Source: Brooklawnia sp963780175 (GTDB taxonomy: Bacteria; Actinomycetota; Actinomycetes; Propionibacteriales; Propionibacteriaceae). From it: a stretch of 64,000 nt of DNA. Under the pieces are notes generated by a model that was given only the letters and a program-made list of their open reading frames with translations, was not told where the DNA came from and did not search any database. The stretch spans positions 22,155 through 86,154 of the forward strand of contig CAWAAT010000005.1 in assembly GCA_963780175.1 (NCBI GenBank), read 5' to 3'. This document shows, in pieces, positions 1-7,330 of the stretch. Made by a program: the position numbers and the translations under genes. Numbering within the stretch: the first letter of the stretch is position 1; the number at the start of each line of letters is the position of its first letter.

Positions 1-241
1 CATCTGCCTGTTCCTCACCATGAGCAGTTCGTTCAAGCTGTTCGACGCGAACCTCGCGCTGACCAACGGCGCCCCCATGCACAAGACCGAGATGATCGCC
101 CTCAACATCGTCGACACCTTCTTCTCGCGCAGTGGCGCCGAGGGTGTCGGCCAGGCCAAGGCCATGATCTTCTTCGTCCTCGTATCCCTGCTGGCCTTCT
201 TCCAGCTCAGGGCCACTCGCAGCCAGGAGGTCGAGTCGTGA
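1..241 (+). CDS. Carbohydrate ABC transporter permease (MalF type), 3' end only
   Basis: The reading frame is open from base 2 and runs off the left edge, so only about 79 C-terminal residues are present. The visible part has the short segment SSSFKLFDANLALTNGAP followed by a hydrophobic helix and a charged tail. This is the usual end of the first inner-membrane permease of CUT1-family sugar importers, where a phrase like 'FDLILALTNGGP' precedes the last helix. The stop overlaps the start of the next permease (GTGA), so the two are translationally coupled. The substrate is inferred to be an alpha-glucan oligosaccharide because malQ follows. The binding protein and the rest of this gene must lie upstream of the window. 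Confidence 0.85.
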   Translation, partial: ICLFLTMSSSFKLFDANLALTNGAPMHKTEMIALNIVDTFFSRSGAEGVGQAKAMIFFVLVSLLAFFQLRATRSQEVES

Positions 242-1131
242 ACGCGTCCCTCACCACCACACCCGCCACCGCCGCAACCAAGACGACCCGCACGTCCAGG
301 ACGACGCCGGCCACGATCTTCAGCTACGTGGTCCTTGCCCTGCTCACCGGCGTCTTCATCGGACCTTTGCTGTTCATCCTGATGAACTCGTTCAAGGGAC
401 GCTTCTTCATCTCGAGCAACCCGTTCAAGCTGCCGCTGGGCGACTTCTTCGTCGGACTCAGCAACTACACCAGCGGCCTGGCGGCGACGAATTTCTGGAC
501 GGCGATGGGCTGGTCGTTCTTCATCACCATCGGCGCCGTTTCGGTGATCGTCTTCTTCACCGCGATGACGGCCTATTACATCACCCGTGTCAAGACGAAG
601 TGGACCAGCGTGCTCTACCTGGTGTTCGTCTTCTCGATGATCGTGCCCTTCCAGGCGGTCATGTTCCCGACCGTGAAGATCGCCGACATCCTGGGCCTGG
701 CGAATCCCTTCGGCATGATCTTGCTCTACCTCGGGTTCGGCGCGGGGCTCTCGGTCTTCATCTTCTCGGGCTTCGTCAAGTCGATCCCGTTCGAGATCGA
801 GGAGGCCGCCACCATCGACGGCTGCGGCCCGCTGACGAGCTACTTCTACATCGTGCTTCCCATGCTGAAGCCGGTCGCCATCACCGTGGCCATCCTGAAC
901 GCCATGTGGGTCTGGAACGACTACCTGCTGCCCTACCTGGTGATCGGCCTGTCGACGCCGTACAAGACGATCCCGGTGGCCATCCAGATGCTCGTGGGGT
1001 CGTACGGCAACTCCGACATGGGCGCCATGATGGCGATGCTCGTGCTGGCCATCGTCCCGATCGTGGTCTTCTACCTGTTCAGCCAGAAGTACATCATCGA
1101 GGGCGTCGTCGCGGGTGCGGTGAAGGGCTGA
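238..1131 (+). CDS. Carbohydrate ABC transporter permease (MalG type)
   Basis: This 297-residue protein is the second inner-membrane permease of a CUT1 sugar ABC importer. After a Thr/Ala-rich cytoplasmic N-terminus there are six predicted membrane helices. The EAA loop that contacts the ATPase is clear near residues 183-205, with EIEEAATIDGCGP followed by the conserved LPMLKP. It starts at a GTG overlapping the stop of the first permease by four bases and ends one base before malQ. No ATPase gene is nearby, which is common for CUT1 systems that share a housekeeping MsmK/MalK-type ATPase. The substrate (maltodextrin or a related alpha-glucoside) is inferred from malQ and the LacI regulator in the same operon. 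Confidence 0.93.
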   Translation: MNASLTTTPATAATKTTRTSRTTPATIFSYVVLALLTGVFIGPLLFILMNSFKGRFFISSNPFKLPLGDFFVGLSNYTSGLAATNFWTAMGWSFFITIGAVSVIVFFTAMTAYYITRVKTKWTSVLYLVFVFSMIVPFQAVMFPTVKIADILGLANPFGMILLYLGFGAGLSVFIFSGFVKSIPFEIEEAATIDGCGPLTSYFYIVLPMLKPVAITVAILNAMWVWNDYLLPYLVIGLSTPYKTIPVAIQMLVGSYGNSDMGAMMAMLVLAIVPIVVFYLFSQKYIIEGVVAGAVKG

Positions 1132-1132
1132 C

Positions 1133-2632
1133 ATGGTCAACGGTCGCCGGGCCGGCGTCCTGCTCCCGGTCTTCTCGCTGCCCGGCCCGTGGGGAATCGG
1201 CTGCTTCTCGCGTCACGCCAGAGAGTTCGTCGAGCAACTCGCCGAGGCGGGGCAGAGCATCTGGCAGATCCTCCCGCTGGGCCCCACCGGCTTCGGGGAC
1301 TCGCCCTACCAGAGCTTCTCGACCTTCGCCGGCAACCCCCTGTTCATCGACCTCGACCACTTGGTCGACGAGGGGCTGCTGGCGCGGGCCGAGTTGCTCG
1401 ACCTCGATTGGGGAGCCGACGCGACCGCGGTGGACTATGGGGCACTGTACTCCTCGCGCCAGCGCGCGCTTCGGCTGGCGCATTCCAGGGCCGGCGACTT
1501 CACCGCTGACTCCGGCTACCAGGGGTTCGTCGCGTCCACCGGCGGTTGGCTCGACGAGTACGCGCTGTTCATGACCGTCAAGGGCTCCCAGGGCCAGCGT
1601 TCGTGGACGCAGTGGCCCGAACCCCTGCGCCGTCGGGTGCCGGACGCCCTCGATAGCGTCCGGGTCGAGCACGCAGTCGAGCTCAGCTTCCACCTCTGGG
1701 CGCAATGGCAGTTCGCCCGGCAGTGGCGGGAGTTGCACTCCTTCGCGGCCGACGCCGGGGTGCAGCTGCTGGGTGACCTGCCGATCTATGTGGCGATGGA
1801 TTCGGCGGACACCTGGGCCCATCCCGAGCAGTTCGACCTTGACGAGCGCCTCCTGCCGCGCGAGGTCGCCGGCGTCCCCCCGGACGGGTTCTCGGCCACG
1901 GGGCAGCTGTGGGGCAATCCGCTGTACGACTGGCCGATGCACCGGGCCACCGGCTTCGGCTGGTGGATCGAGCGGCTGCGCCATCAACTCGCCCAGTTCG
2001 ATCTGCTGCGCCTTGACCACTTCCGCGGCCTTGAGGCGTACTACGCCGTGCCGGCCGACGCCCCGGACGCCAGCGGCGGGCAGTGGCGTCCGGGCCCCGG
2101 CTCGGGGTTCTTCCAGGCCCTGCGGGACGGATTGGGCGAGCTGCCCCTGGTGGCCGAAGACCTGGGCTACCTGACCGACGCGGTGCGCGTCCTGCGTGAG
2201 GACGCCGGTCTGCCCGGCATGCAGATCATCCAGTTCGCTTTCGACTCACGCGAACCGGCCGACTACTGGCCGCACAACTTCGTCCGCAACACCGTGGTCT
2301 ACACCGGGACGCACGACAACCCGACGCTCGCCGAGTGGTTCACAACCCTGTCACCGGCCGATCAACGGCGCGCCCACACCTACCTGAACAACTGGTGGAC
2401 GCCGCCCGAGCAGCTGGCCTGGGACTTCATCTGTGAAGCCCTGCGTTCGGTGGCCGACACCTGTATTGTGCCGATGGCCGACTACCTGGGGTTGGGCGCC
2501 GAGGCGCGCATTAACACCCCGGCCACGGCTCAGGGCAACTGGCGTTGGCGGATGCGAGCGGAGGCACTCACGCCCCCGTTGGTTGGCCGGATGGCCGAAC
2601 TGACCAGGCTGGTGGAACGGAGCACTCGGTGA
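1133..2632 (+). CDS. malQ: 4-alpha-glucanotransferase (amylomaltase, GH77)
   Basis: The 499-residue enzyme transfers alpha-1,4-glucan segments between maltodextrins in the cytoplasm, releasing glucose. GH77 landmarks are present: the nucleophile Asp in RLDHFRG (near residue 294), the acid/base Glu in VAEDLGYL (near 342), the transition-state Asp in GTHDNPT (near 393), and the substrate-loop phrase GDLPIYVAMDSADTW. The length is the short bacterial/plant-type form (about 500) without the N-terminal extension seen in many actinobacterial MalQ proteins. ATG follows the permease stop by a single base, so it belongs to the same transcript. The neighbours indicate that imported maltodextrins are its substrate. 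Confidence 0.96.
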   Translation: MVNGRRAGVLLPVFSLPGPWGIGCFSRHAREFVEQLAEAGQSIWQILPLGPTGFGDSPYQSFSTFAGNPLFIDLDHLVDEGLLARAELLDLDWGADATAVDYGALYSSRQRALRLAHSRAGDFTADSGYQGFVASTGGWLDEYALFMTVKGSQGQRSWTQWPEPLRRRVPDALDSVRVEHAVELSFHLWAQWQFARQWRELHSFAADAGVQLLGDLPIYVAMDSADTWAHPEQFDLDERLLPREVAGVPPDGFSATGQLWGNPLYDWPMHRATGFGWWIERLRHQLAQFDLLRLDHFRGLEAYYAVPADAPDASGGQWRPGPGSGFFQALRDGLGELPLVAEDLGYLTDAVRVLREDAGLPGMQIIQFAFDSREPADYWPHNFVRNTVVYTGTHDNPTLAEWFTTLSPADQRRAHTYLNNWWTPPEQLAWDFICEALRSVADTCIVPMADYLGLGAEARINTPATAQGNWRWRMRAEALTPPLVGRMAELTRLVERSTR

Positions 2633-2650
2633 GATGGGGCACTCGGTGAG
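2622..2650 (+). repeat. 12-bp direct repeat spanning the malQ stop and lacI-type start
   Basis: The 12-mer GCACTCGGTGAG occurs at 2622-2633 and again at 2639-2650 with five bases between. The first copy contains the malQ stop codon. The ATG of the regulator lies in the spacer, and the second copy supplies an in-frame GTG alternative start at 2646. It looks like a small slippage duplication that created or kept a second start for the regulator. Confidence 0.7.
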
Positions 2651-3728
2651 GCAGGCCGACACGCTGATCGACGGCAGGGTGACGATCAAGGACGTCGCGC
2701 GGGCCGCCGGAGTCGGAGTCGTCTCCGTGTCACGGGCCCTCAACGACCAGCCCGGGGTGTCGGACGCCACCCGCCGACGGATCCAGGACGCGGCCGACCG
2801 GCTCGGCTACCGGGCCAACCGGCACGCCCGGTTCCTGAAACTGTCCAGCAGCCGAACCATCGCCCTGATGATGAAGGGCATCGACAACCCCTTCTTCCAG
2901 CAGCTGCTGGAGACCATGGAAACCGCCGCCCGCGAGCGCGACTACTGGCTCAGCGTGGTGAAGGTGCCGCACTTCGCCGACGAGGTGGACGAGGCCATCA
3001 AGCTGGTCCGCGAGGACGCGGTGGCCGGTCTGATCTTTCTGGGCGGCAACTTCACCCACGACGCCGCGGTGCTGGGCCGGCTGAGGGTCCCGTTCGTGCT
3101 GTCGACGGTCAGCATTCTGGAAAGTGAGCCCGGTTCGTACTCATCGGTGTCGGTCGACGACCTGGCCGAGGCCAAGCGGGCCGTCGACCACCTGATCGGG
3201 CTGGGGCACCGTCGCATCGCGTTGCTCGGGGTGGACGTCAACGACGTCTCCGTCGGCCTGCTGCGCTCGCGCGGCTACTGGGCAGCGCTGGCGGGCGCCG
3301 ACACCGACACAACGGGCACTCCACTGGGCGCCATCGACTTGCACGGCGAGAGCCCGTACCGCTTCGACTACGGCTACCAGCGAACCATGACATTGCTGGC
3401 CGAACAACCAGACGTCACCGCCATCTTCGCCGTCGCCGACGTGATCGCCATCGGCGCGCTGAAGGCGGCCCTCGACTGGGGGCTGCGGGTGCCCGAGGAC
3501 CTGTCCATCGTCGGCTTCGACGGTATCCCCGTCAGCCAGTACGTTCATCCGAGCCTGACCACGATCGTGCAGCCTGCCCAGCAGATCGCCGAACTGACCT
3601 GCCAGATCCTCTTCGACTCCATCGACGGCGGGCCGCCCCGACAGGAACTACTGCCCGGCGAGTTGCTCATCGGTGGCAGCACCGGGGCGCCCCGCCCAGC
3701 TGCGCTGCCCAAGCGAGCCGCGCGATGA
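2634..3728 (+). CDS. LacI-family transcriptional regulator
   Basis: This 364-residue repressor-type regulator has an N-terminal LacI helix-turn-helix (VTIKDVARAAGVGVVSVSR, about residues 17-35) and hinge helix, followed by a periplasmic-binding-protein-like sugar-sensing domain with the usual VVGFDGIPVS-like motif near the C-terminus (here IVGFDGIPVS). It presumably senses a sugar or sugar phosphate and represses the surrounding importer/malQ operon, as is usual for LacI proteins lying inside sugar operons. I chose ATG 2634; GTG 2646 in the adjacent direct repeat is an alternative. It overlaps the next gene by ATGA. The effector and operator cannot be read from the sequence. Confidence 0.95.
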   Translation: MGHSVRQADTLIDGRVTIKDVARAAGVGVVSVSRALNDQPGVSDATRRRIQDAADRLGYRANRHARFLKLSSSRTIALMMKGIDNPFFQQLLETMETAARERDYWLSVVKVPHFADEVDEAIKLVREDAVAGLIFLGGNFTHDAAVLGRLRVPFVLSTVSILESEPGSYSSVSVDDLAEAKRAVDHLIGLGHRRIALLGVDVNDVSVGLLRSRGYWAALAGADTDTTGTPLGAIDLHGESPYRFDYGYQRTMTLLAEQPDVTAIFAVADVIAIGALKAALDWGLRVPEDLSIVGFDGIPVSQYVHPSLTTIVQPAQQIAELTCQILFDSIDGGPPRQELLPGELLIGGSTGAPRPAALPKRAAR

Positions 3729-4384
3729 GGGGCTCCGCGTCAGATTCACGCCTCTATCACGCACTGTCCCTGGCCACCGATCTGGTGGTGATCAACCTGG
3801 TGCTGGTGCTGGTCAGCCTGCCGGTGGTGAGCATCGGCGCCGCGCTCACCGCCTGCCTGGTCGTCTGCATGCAGCTGGTCGCGGGCACCCTTGCCCGTCC
3901 GCTGACGGAGTTCTTCACCGCCTTCGGACGCGCGTTCTGGCCGGCCACCATCGTCTGGTTGGGATCGTTGGGGTTGGGCGTCCTGCTCGTCTGGGAATGG
4001 GCGGTAGCCGGGCAACTCGTGTCACCGACCCTGCGGCTGGGGGTTCGGGGGGTCATCCTGTTCGCAGCACTCGTCCTGGTGCTGGTCAGCATCTGGTTCT
4101 GGCCGATGCTGGCCCGCCGGACGATGGCCGGCCAGCAGCCTCGCGCGGGCGAGCTCGTCGCCCTGCTGCGGGATGCCCTGCTCGCCAGTGTGCAGCAGTT
4201 GCCCCGTTCGCTGGCCGCGTTGGCGGTCGTCGCCGCGCCGGTCGTGGTGGGGATGGTCTCTGTTGAGGTCGGCGCCCGGCTGATCCTCTGGTTCGTCCTG
4301 ATAGGGTTCGCCCTGGCCGCCTACCTGGTGGTGCTCGTGCTGCGTGAACCTCTGGGCGTGGTGCTCGACGACACCGAAGAGTGA
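3725..4384 (+). CDS. DUF624 (YesL-like) integral membrane protein
   Basis: A 219-residue protein with about five hydrophobic helices. The N-terminal segment (YHALSLATDLVVINLVLVL) and the layout match the DUF624/YesL family. These proteins are commonly encoded with CUT1 sugar importers and LacI regulators, but no biochemical function is established for them. The start overlaps the regulator's stop (ATGA), so it is the last gene of this operon. A role accessory to the sugar permeases is inferred from gene neighbourhood alone. Confidence 0.8.
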   Translation: MRGSASDSRLYHALSLATDLVVINLVLVLVSLPVVSIGAALTACLVVCMQLVAGTLARPLTEFFTAFGRAFWPATIVWLGSLGLGVLLVWEWAVAGQLVSPTLRLGVRGVILFAALVLVLVSIWFWPMLARRTMAGQQPRAGELVALLRDALLASVQQLPRSLAALAVVAAPVVVGMVSVEVGARLILWFVLIGFALAAYLVVLVLREPLGVVLDDTEE

Positions 4385-4473
4385 TCCTCTAGGGCCGACG
4401 CTGTGACCGGCGTGCGGTGTTGGCGCTAACCTGAGAAGCGCGCACATCGTCCGAAGCAAGGGAGCCGAGACCA

Positions 4474-5670
4474 ATGTCCAAGCCGATCCTCGTCCTCAAC
4501 TGTGGATCAAGCTCTATCAAGTACCAGATGATCGATGCCGACAGCGAGGAGCTGATGGCCAAAGGTCTCGTGCAGCGGATCGGCACCGGTACCACCGGCA
4601 CCGTCGATCACGAGGTGCTGGCCGACGAAACTGGTGAGTACCACGTCGATCTGGAACTCCCCGACCATGAGACCGCGCTCGGCACCGTCTTCGGGCTCTT
4701 CCGCGATCATGGCCCCGATCTGGGCTCTACCGTGGCAGTTGCCCACCGCACGGTGCACGGTGGTGACCAGTTCGCAGCCCCGACATTGATCGACAACGAG
4801 GTCGTCAAGACGCTGCGCGAGTTGTCACCACTGGCCCCCCTGCACAACCCCCCGGGCATCGCTGGTATCCAGGCGGCCCGCAAGCTGCTGCCCGACGTGC
4901 CGCACGTCGCGATCTTCGACACCGCCTTCTTCGTAAACCTGCCGGCCGAGGCGTACACGTACGCGATGGACGTCGGCACCGCAGCCCTCACCAAGATCCG
5001 CAAGTACGGCTTCCACGGCACCTCACACCAGTACGTCAGCCAGCAGGTCGCCAAGCTGCTCGGCCGCGGGGATCTCAAACAGATCGTCTGTCACCTGGGC
5101 AATGGGGCCTCCATCTCCGCGGTTGACTCCGGGCACGCGGTCGAGACCTCGATGGGTCTGACCCCGCTGCCGGGCCTGGTGATGGGCACCCGTTCCGGCG
5201 ACATCGACCCCGGCATCATCGGCTACCTGCACCGTGAACTGGGTTGGAGCGCCGCCGAGATCGACAACGAGCTCAACAAACGATCGGGCATGCTCGGGCT
5301 CACCGGTCACACCGACATGCGCGACGTGGAGTCGGCGATCGAAGCCGGCGATCCCCGCGCCAGGCTCGGCATGGACGTTTACGTCCACCGTCTGGTCTTC
5401 TACATCGGCGGTTACGCAGCCCTGCTCGGCGGCCTCGACACCATCACCTTCACCGCCGGCGTCGGTGAGAACTCAGCCGAGGTGCGCTCCGAGGTGTGCG
5501 CGCGACTGGGCATCCTCGGTGTCAAGCTCGACAAGGAAGCCAACAAGACGCGCAGCAAGCAGGCGCGGGTCATCTCGACCCCCGACTCCGCGGTCAAGGT
5601 CCTGGTAGTGCCGACCAACGAGGAACTTGCCATGGCTCGCCAGGCAGTTGAACTTTTGGCGACCAGCTGA
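4474..5670 (+). CDS. ackA: Acetate kinase
   Basis: The 398-residue enzyme interconverts acetyl phosphate + ADP and acetate + ATP. ASKHA-fold landmarks are present: VLNCGSSSIKY (residues 6-16, metal/phosphate site), the VAIFDTAF Asp, the GTRSGDIDPG loop with the catalytic Arg, and FTAGVGENS near residue 330. Start ATG 4474 has a purine-rich AAGGGAG a few bases upstream. The length is standard. Phosphotransacetylase, the usual neighbour in propionibacteria-like genomes, is not upstream or downstream here: the preceding gene is DUF624 and the next a dehydrogenase. A hairpin follows the stop, so ackA appears to be transcribed alone. Confidence 0.97.
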   Translation: MSKPILVLNCGSSSIKYQMIDADSEELMAKGLVQRIGTGTTGTVDHEVLADETGEYHVDLELPDHETALGTVFGLFRDHGPDLGSTVAVAHRTVHGGDQFAAPTLIDNEVVKTLRELSPLAPLHNPPGIAGIQAARKLLPDVPHVAIFDTAFFVNLPAEAYTYAMDVGTAALTKIRKYGFHGTSHQYVSQQVAKLLGRGDLKQIVCHLGNGASISAVDSGHAVETSMGLTPLPGLVMGTRSGDIDPGIIGYLHRELGWSAAEIDNELNKRSGMLGLTGHTDMRDVESAIEAGDPRARLGMDVYVHRLVFYIGGYAALLGGLDTITFTAGVGENSAEVRSEVCARLGILGVKLDKEANKTRSKQARVISTPDSAVKVLVVPTNEELAMARQAVELLATS

Positions 5671-5692
5671 GCTGTCAAACCGTGCCGCTTCA

Positions 5693-5726
5693 GGTCTGCG
5701 CCTGCCCTCAGAGGTGGGCGCAGACC
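5693..5726 (+). terminator. Hairpin terminator after ackA
   Basis: A perfect 10-bp inverted repeat, GGTCTGCGCC at 5693-5702 and GGCGCAGACC at 5717-5726, lies 22 bases after the ackA stop. There is no T-run, which is usual for high-GC actinobacterial terminators. It also argues against the GTG at 5682 as the start of the next gene. Confidence 0.65.
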
Positions 5727-5741
5727 GGTAAGTTAGTCCGC

Positions 5742-6515
5742 ATGGCGACAGCACTGGTGACCGGCGGCACCTCCGGTATCGGACTCGCATTCGCGTCCGA
5801 ACTGGCCTCGCGCGGTCACGATCTCGTTCTGGTCGCCCGCGACGCCGAGCGGCTGGCCAGCACGGCCGCCGAGTTGTCCGGACGCCATGGCTGCACCGTC
5901 GAGACCATCACCGCCGATCTGGGCGTGCGCGCCGACCTCGACCCGGTCATCGCCCGGCTCGGTGACCTCCGGCGTCCCGTCGACGTGCTGGTCAACAACG
6001 CCGGCTTCGGGCTGAACGCCTCACTGCTCGACGAGGACGTGAGCGTCCAGGAACGCGCCATGGACGTGATGTGCACCGCGGTGCTGATCCTGGCCGGTGC
6101 TGCCGGACGATCGATGAGGACCCGGGGCCAAGGCTCCATCATCAACGTGTCATCGGTGTCGGCGTGGATCATCAAGGGCAACTACTCGGCCATCAAACGC
6201 TGGGTGCTCACCTACACCCAGGCCTTGGCCCTTGAACTGGACGGCACCGGCGTCCAGGCGACGGCGGTCTGCCCGGGCTGGGTGAAGACCGAACTGCACG
6301 AGCGATCCGGCGTCAAGCGTCCCTCGCTGCCCGGCTGGGCGTGGGTCTCACCCGACGAGGTGGCGAGGGCCGCGCTGGACGCCGCCCAGCGCGGCCAGGT
6401 GGTGGCGATCCCGACCAGGAGGTGGCAGGTGGCGGTATGGGTGCTGGAGCATGCCCCGGCCGCCTTGCCGCGCGCCATCTCACGCAAGATCAGCACGTCG
6501 AGGAGCGCCCACTGA
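5742..6515 (+). CDS. Short-chain dehydrogenase/reductase (SDR)
   Basis: A 257-residue classical SDR. The nucleotide-binding TGGTSGIG is at residues 6-13, the structural VNNAGFG near 84-90, and the catalytic Ser (NVSSVSAW) with Tyr-x3-Lys (YSAIK) lie near 140-155. I chose ATG 5742 because the GTG 60 bases upstream would read through the ackA terminator hairpin, whereas from 5742 the Rossmann motif starts at once as in homologues. The stop overlaps the next gene's ATG (TGATG). The substrate cannot be told; with a PlsC acyltransferase partner a lipid-related ketone/alcohol is possible but unproven. Confidence 0.93.
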   Translation: MATALVTGGTSGIGLAFASELASRGHDLVLVARDAERLASTAAELSGRHGCTVETITADLGVRADLDPVIARLGDLRRPVDVLVNNAGFGLNASLLDEDVSVQERAMDVMCTAVLILAGAAGRSMRTRGQGSIINVSSVSAWIIKGNYSAIKRWVLTYTQALALELDGTGVQATAVCPGWVKTELHERSGVKRPSLPGWAWVSPDEVARAALDAAQRGQVVAIPTRRWQVAVWVLEHAPAALPRAISRKISTSRSAH

Positions 6516-7321
6516 TGGCTGAACTGGGAGGAAACCGGAGGCGATTCACGTCGCCGATCAACATGGTCGCGACCACGACGGCCCAGCAGTTGGTGCTCAA
6601 GCCGGCGGTGTGGAGCGTGCTCAGCGTCCACGTGCACGGTGAGGAGAACCTGGAAGGCGTCGAGGAGCCGTTCATCGTGATCGCCAACCACGCGTCCCAC
6701 TTCGACGCGCCGCTGATCATGGGCGCCCTGCCCCGGCGCCTCAGCAAGAATCTTGCCACCGGGGCCGCGGCCGACACGTTCTTCAACAAGCCGCACCAGG
6801 CCCTCACCGTCCAGTTGTTCATGAACGCCTTCCCGGTGAACAGGCAGGGCACCCGCAGCCATCGCGGGATGGCCAAACAGCTGCTCAGCGAGGGCGTCCC
6901 GTTGTTCCTGTTCCCCGAGGGCACACGATCGCGGAACGGCGGCATGGGGCCCTTCACTCCCGGGGTCGCCGCTCTGGCCATCTCGTTCAACTGCCAGGTC
7001 GTGCCGGCCGCGATCGTCGGATCCTTCGCAGCCTGGCCGGCTCGCGAGAAGCGGTGGCGTCCCGGACGCCCCGACGTCCACGTGGTCTTCGGGCTGCCGA
7101 TGCGCCCACGGCCCGGCGAGATCGCCCACGAGTTCAACGAACGCCTGCGCCGCAAGGTCATCGAGATGCACGATTCGACAGCTCACGCCTACGGCATGCC
7201 GGCCCAAGCCGAGATGGCCCACCGGGCGGCCCTGGAACGCTCCACCAAGAAGTCGGCCAAGCCGCCGACGCCCGACGCGGAGCAGGGCGAGTCCGGCTCT
7301 GACCAGGACGACAGGCAGTAG
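6515..7321 (+). CDS. 1-acyl-glycerol-3-phosphate acyltransferase-like protein (PlsC family)
   Basis: A 268-residue acyltransferase. It carries the NHX4D catalytic box (NHASHFD, about residues 56-62), the glycerol-phosphate motif FPEGTRSR (about 133-140), and a PAAIVGS block typical of PlsC proteins. The C-terminal 40 residues are charged and low in complexity. ATG 6515 overlaps the SDR stop by one base, so the two are co-translated; longer in-frame starts further upstream would overlap the SDR by about 170 bases. It is expected to acylate lysophosphatidic acid or a similar acceptor at the cytoplasmic face of the membrane. The exact acceptor is not determinable. Confidence 0.92.
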   Translation: MAELGGNRRRFTSPINMVATTTAQQLVLKPAVWSVLSVHVHGEENLEGVEEPFIVIANHASHFDAPLIMGALPRRLSKNLATGAAADTFFNKPHQALTVQLFMNAFPVNRQGTRSHRGMAKQLLSEGVPLFLFPEGTRSRNGGMGPFTPGVAALAISFNCQVVPAAIVGSFAAWPAREKRWRPGRPDVHVVFGLPMRPRPGEIAHEFNERLRRKVIEMHDSTAHAYGMPAQAEMAHRAALERSTKKSAKPPTPDAEQGESGSDQDDRQ

Positions 7322-7330
7322 GCTCGTGCG

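Noticed and set aside
4385..4473. ackA promoter with TAACCT as -10
   Set aside because: A -10-like TAACCT exists, but no -35 at acceptable spacing could be supported.
5682..5741. Longer SDR starting at GTG 5682
   Set aside because: It would begin 11 bases after the ackA stop and contain the terminator hairpin, and the extra 20 residues do not resemble SDR N-termini.
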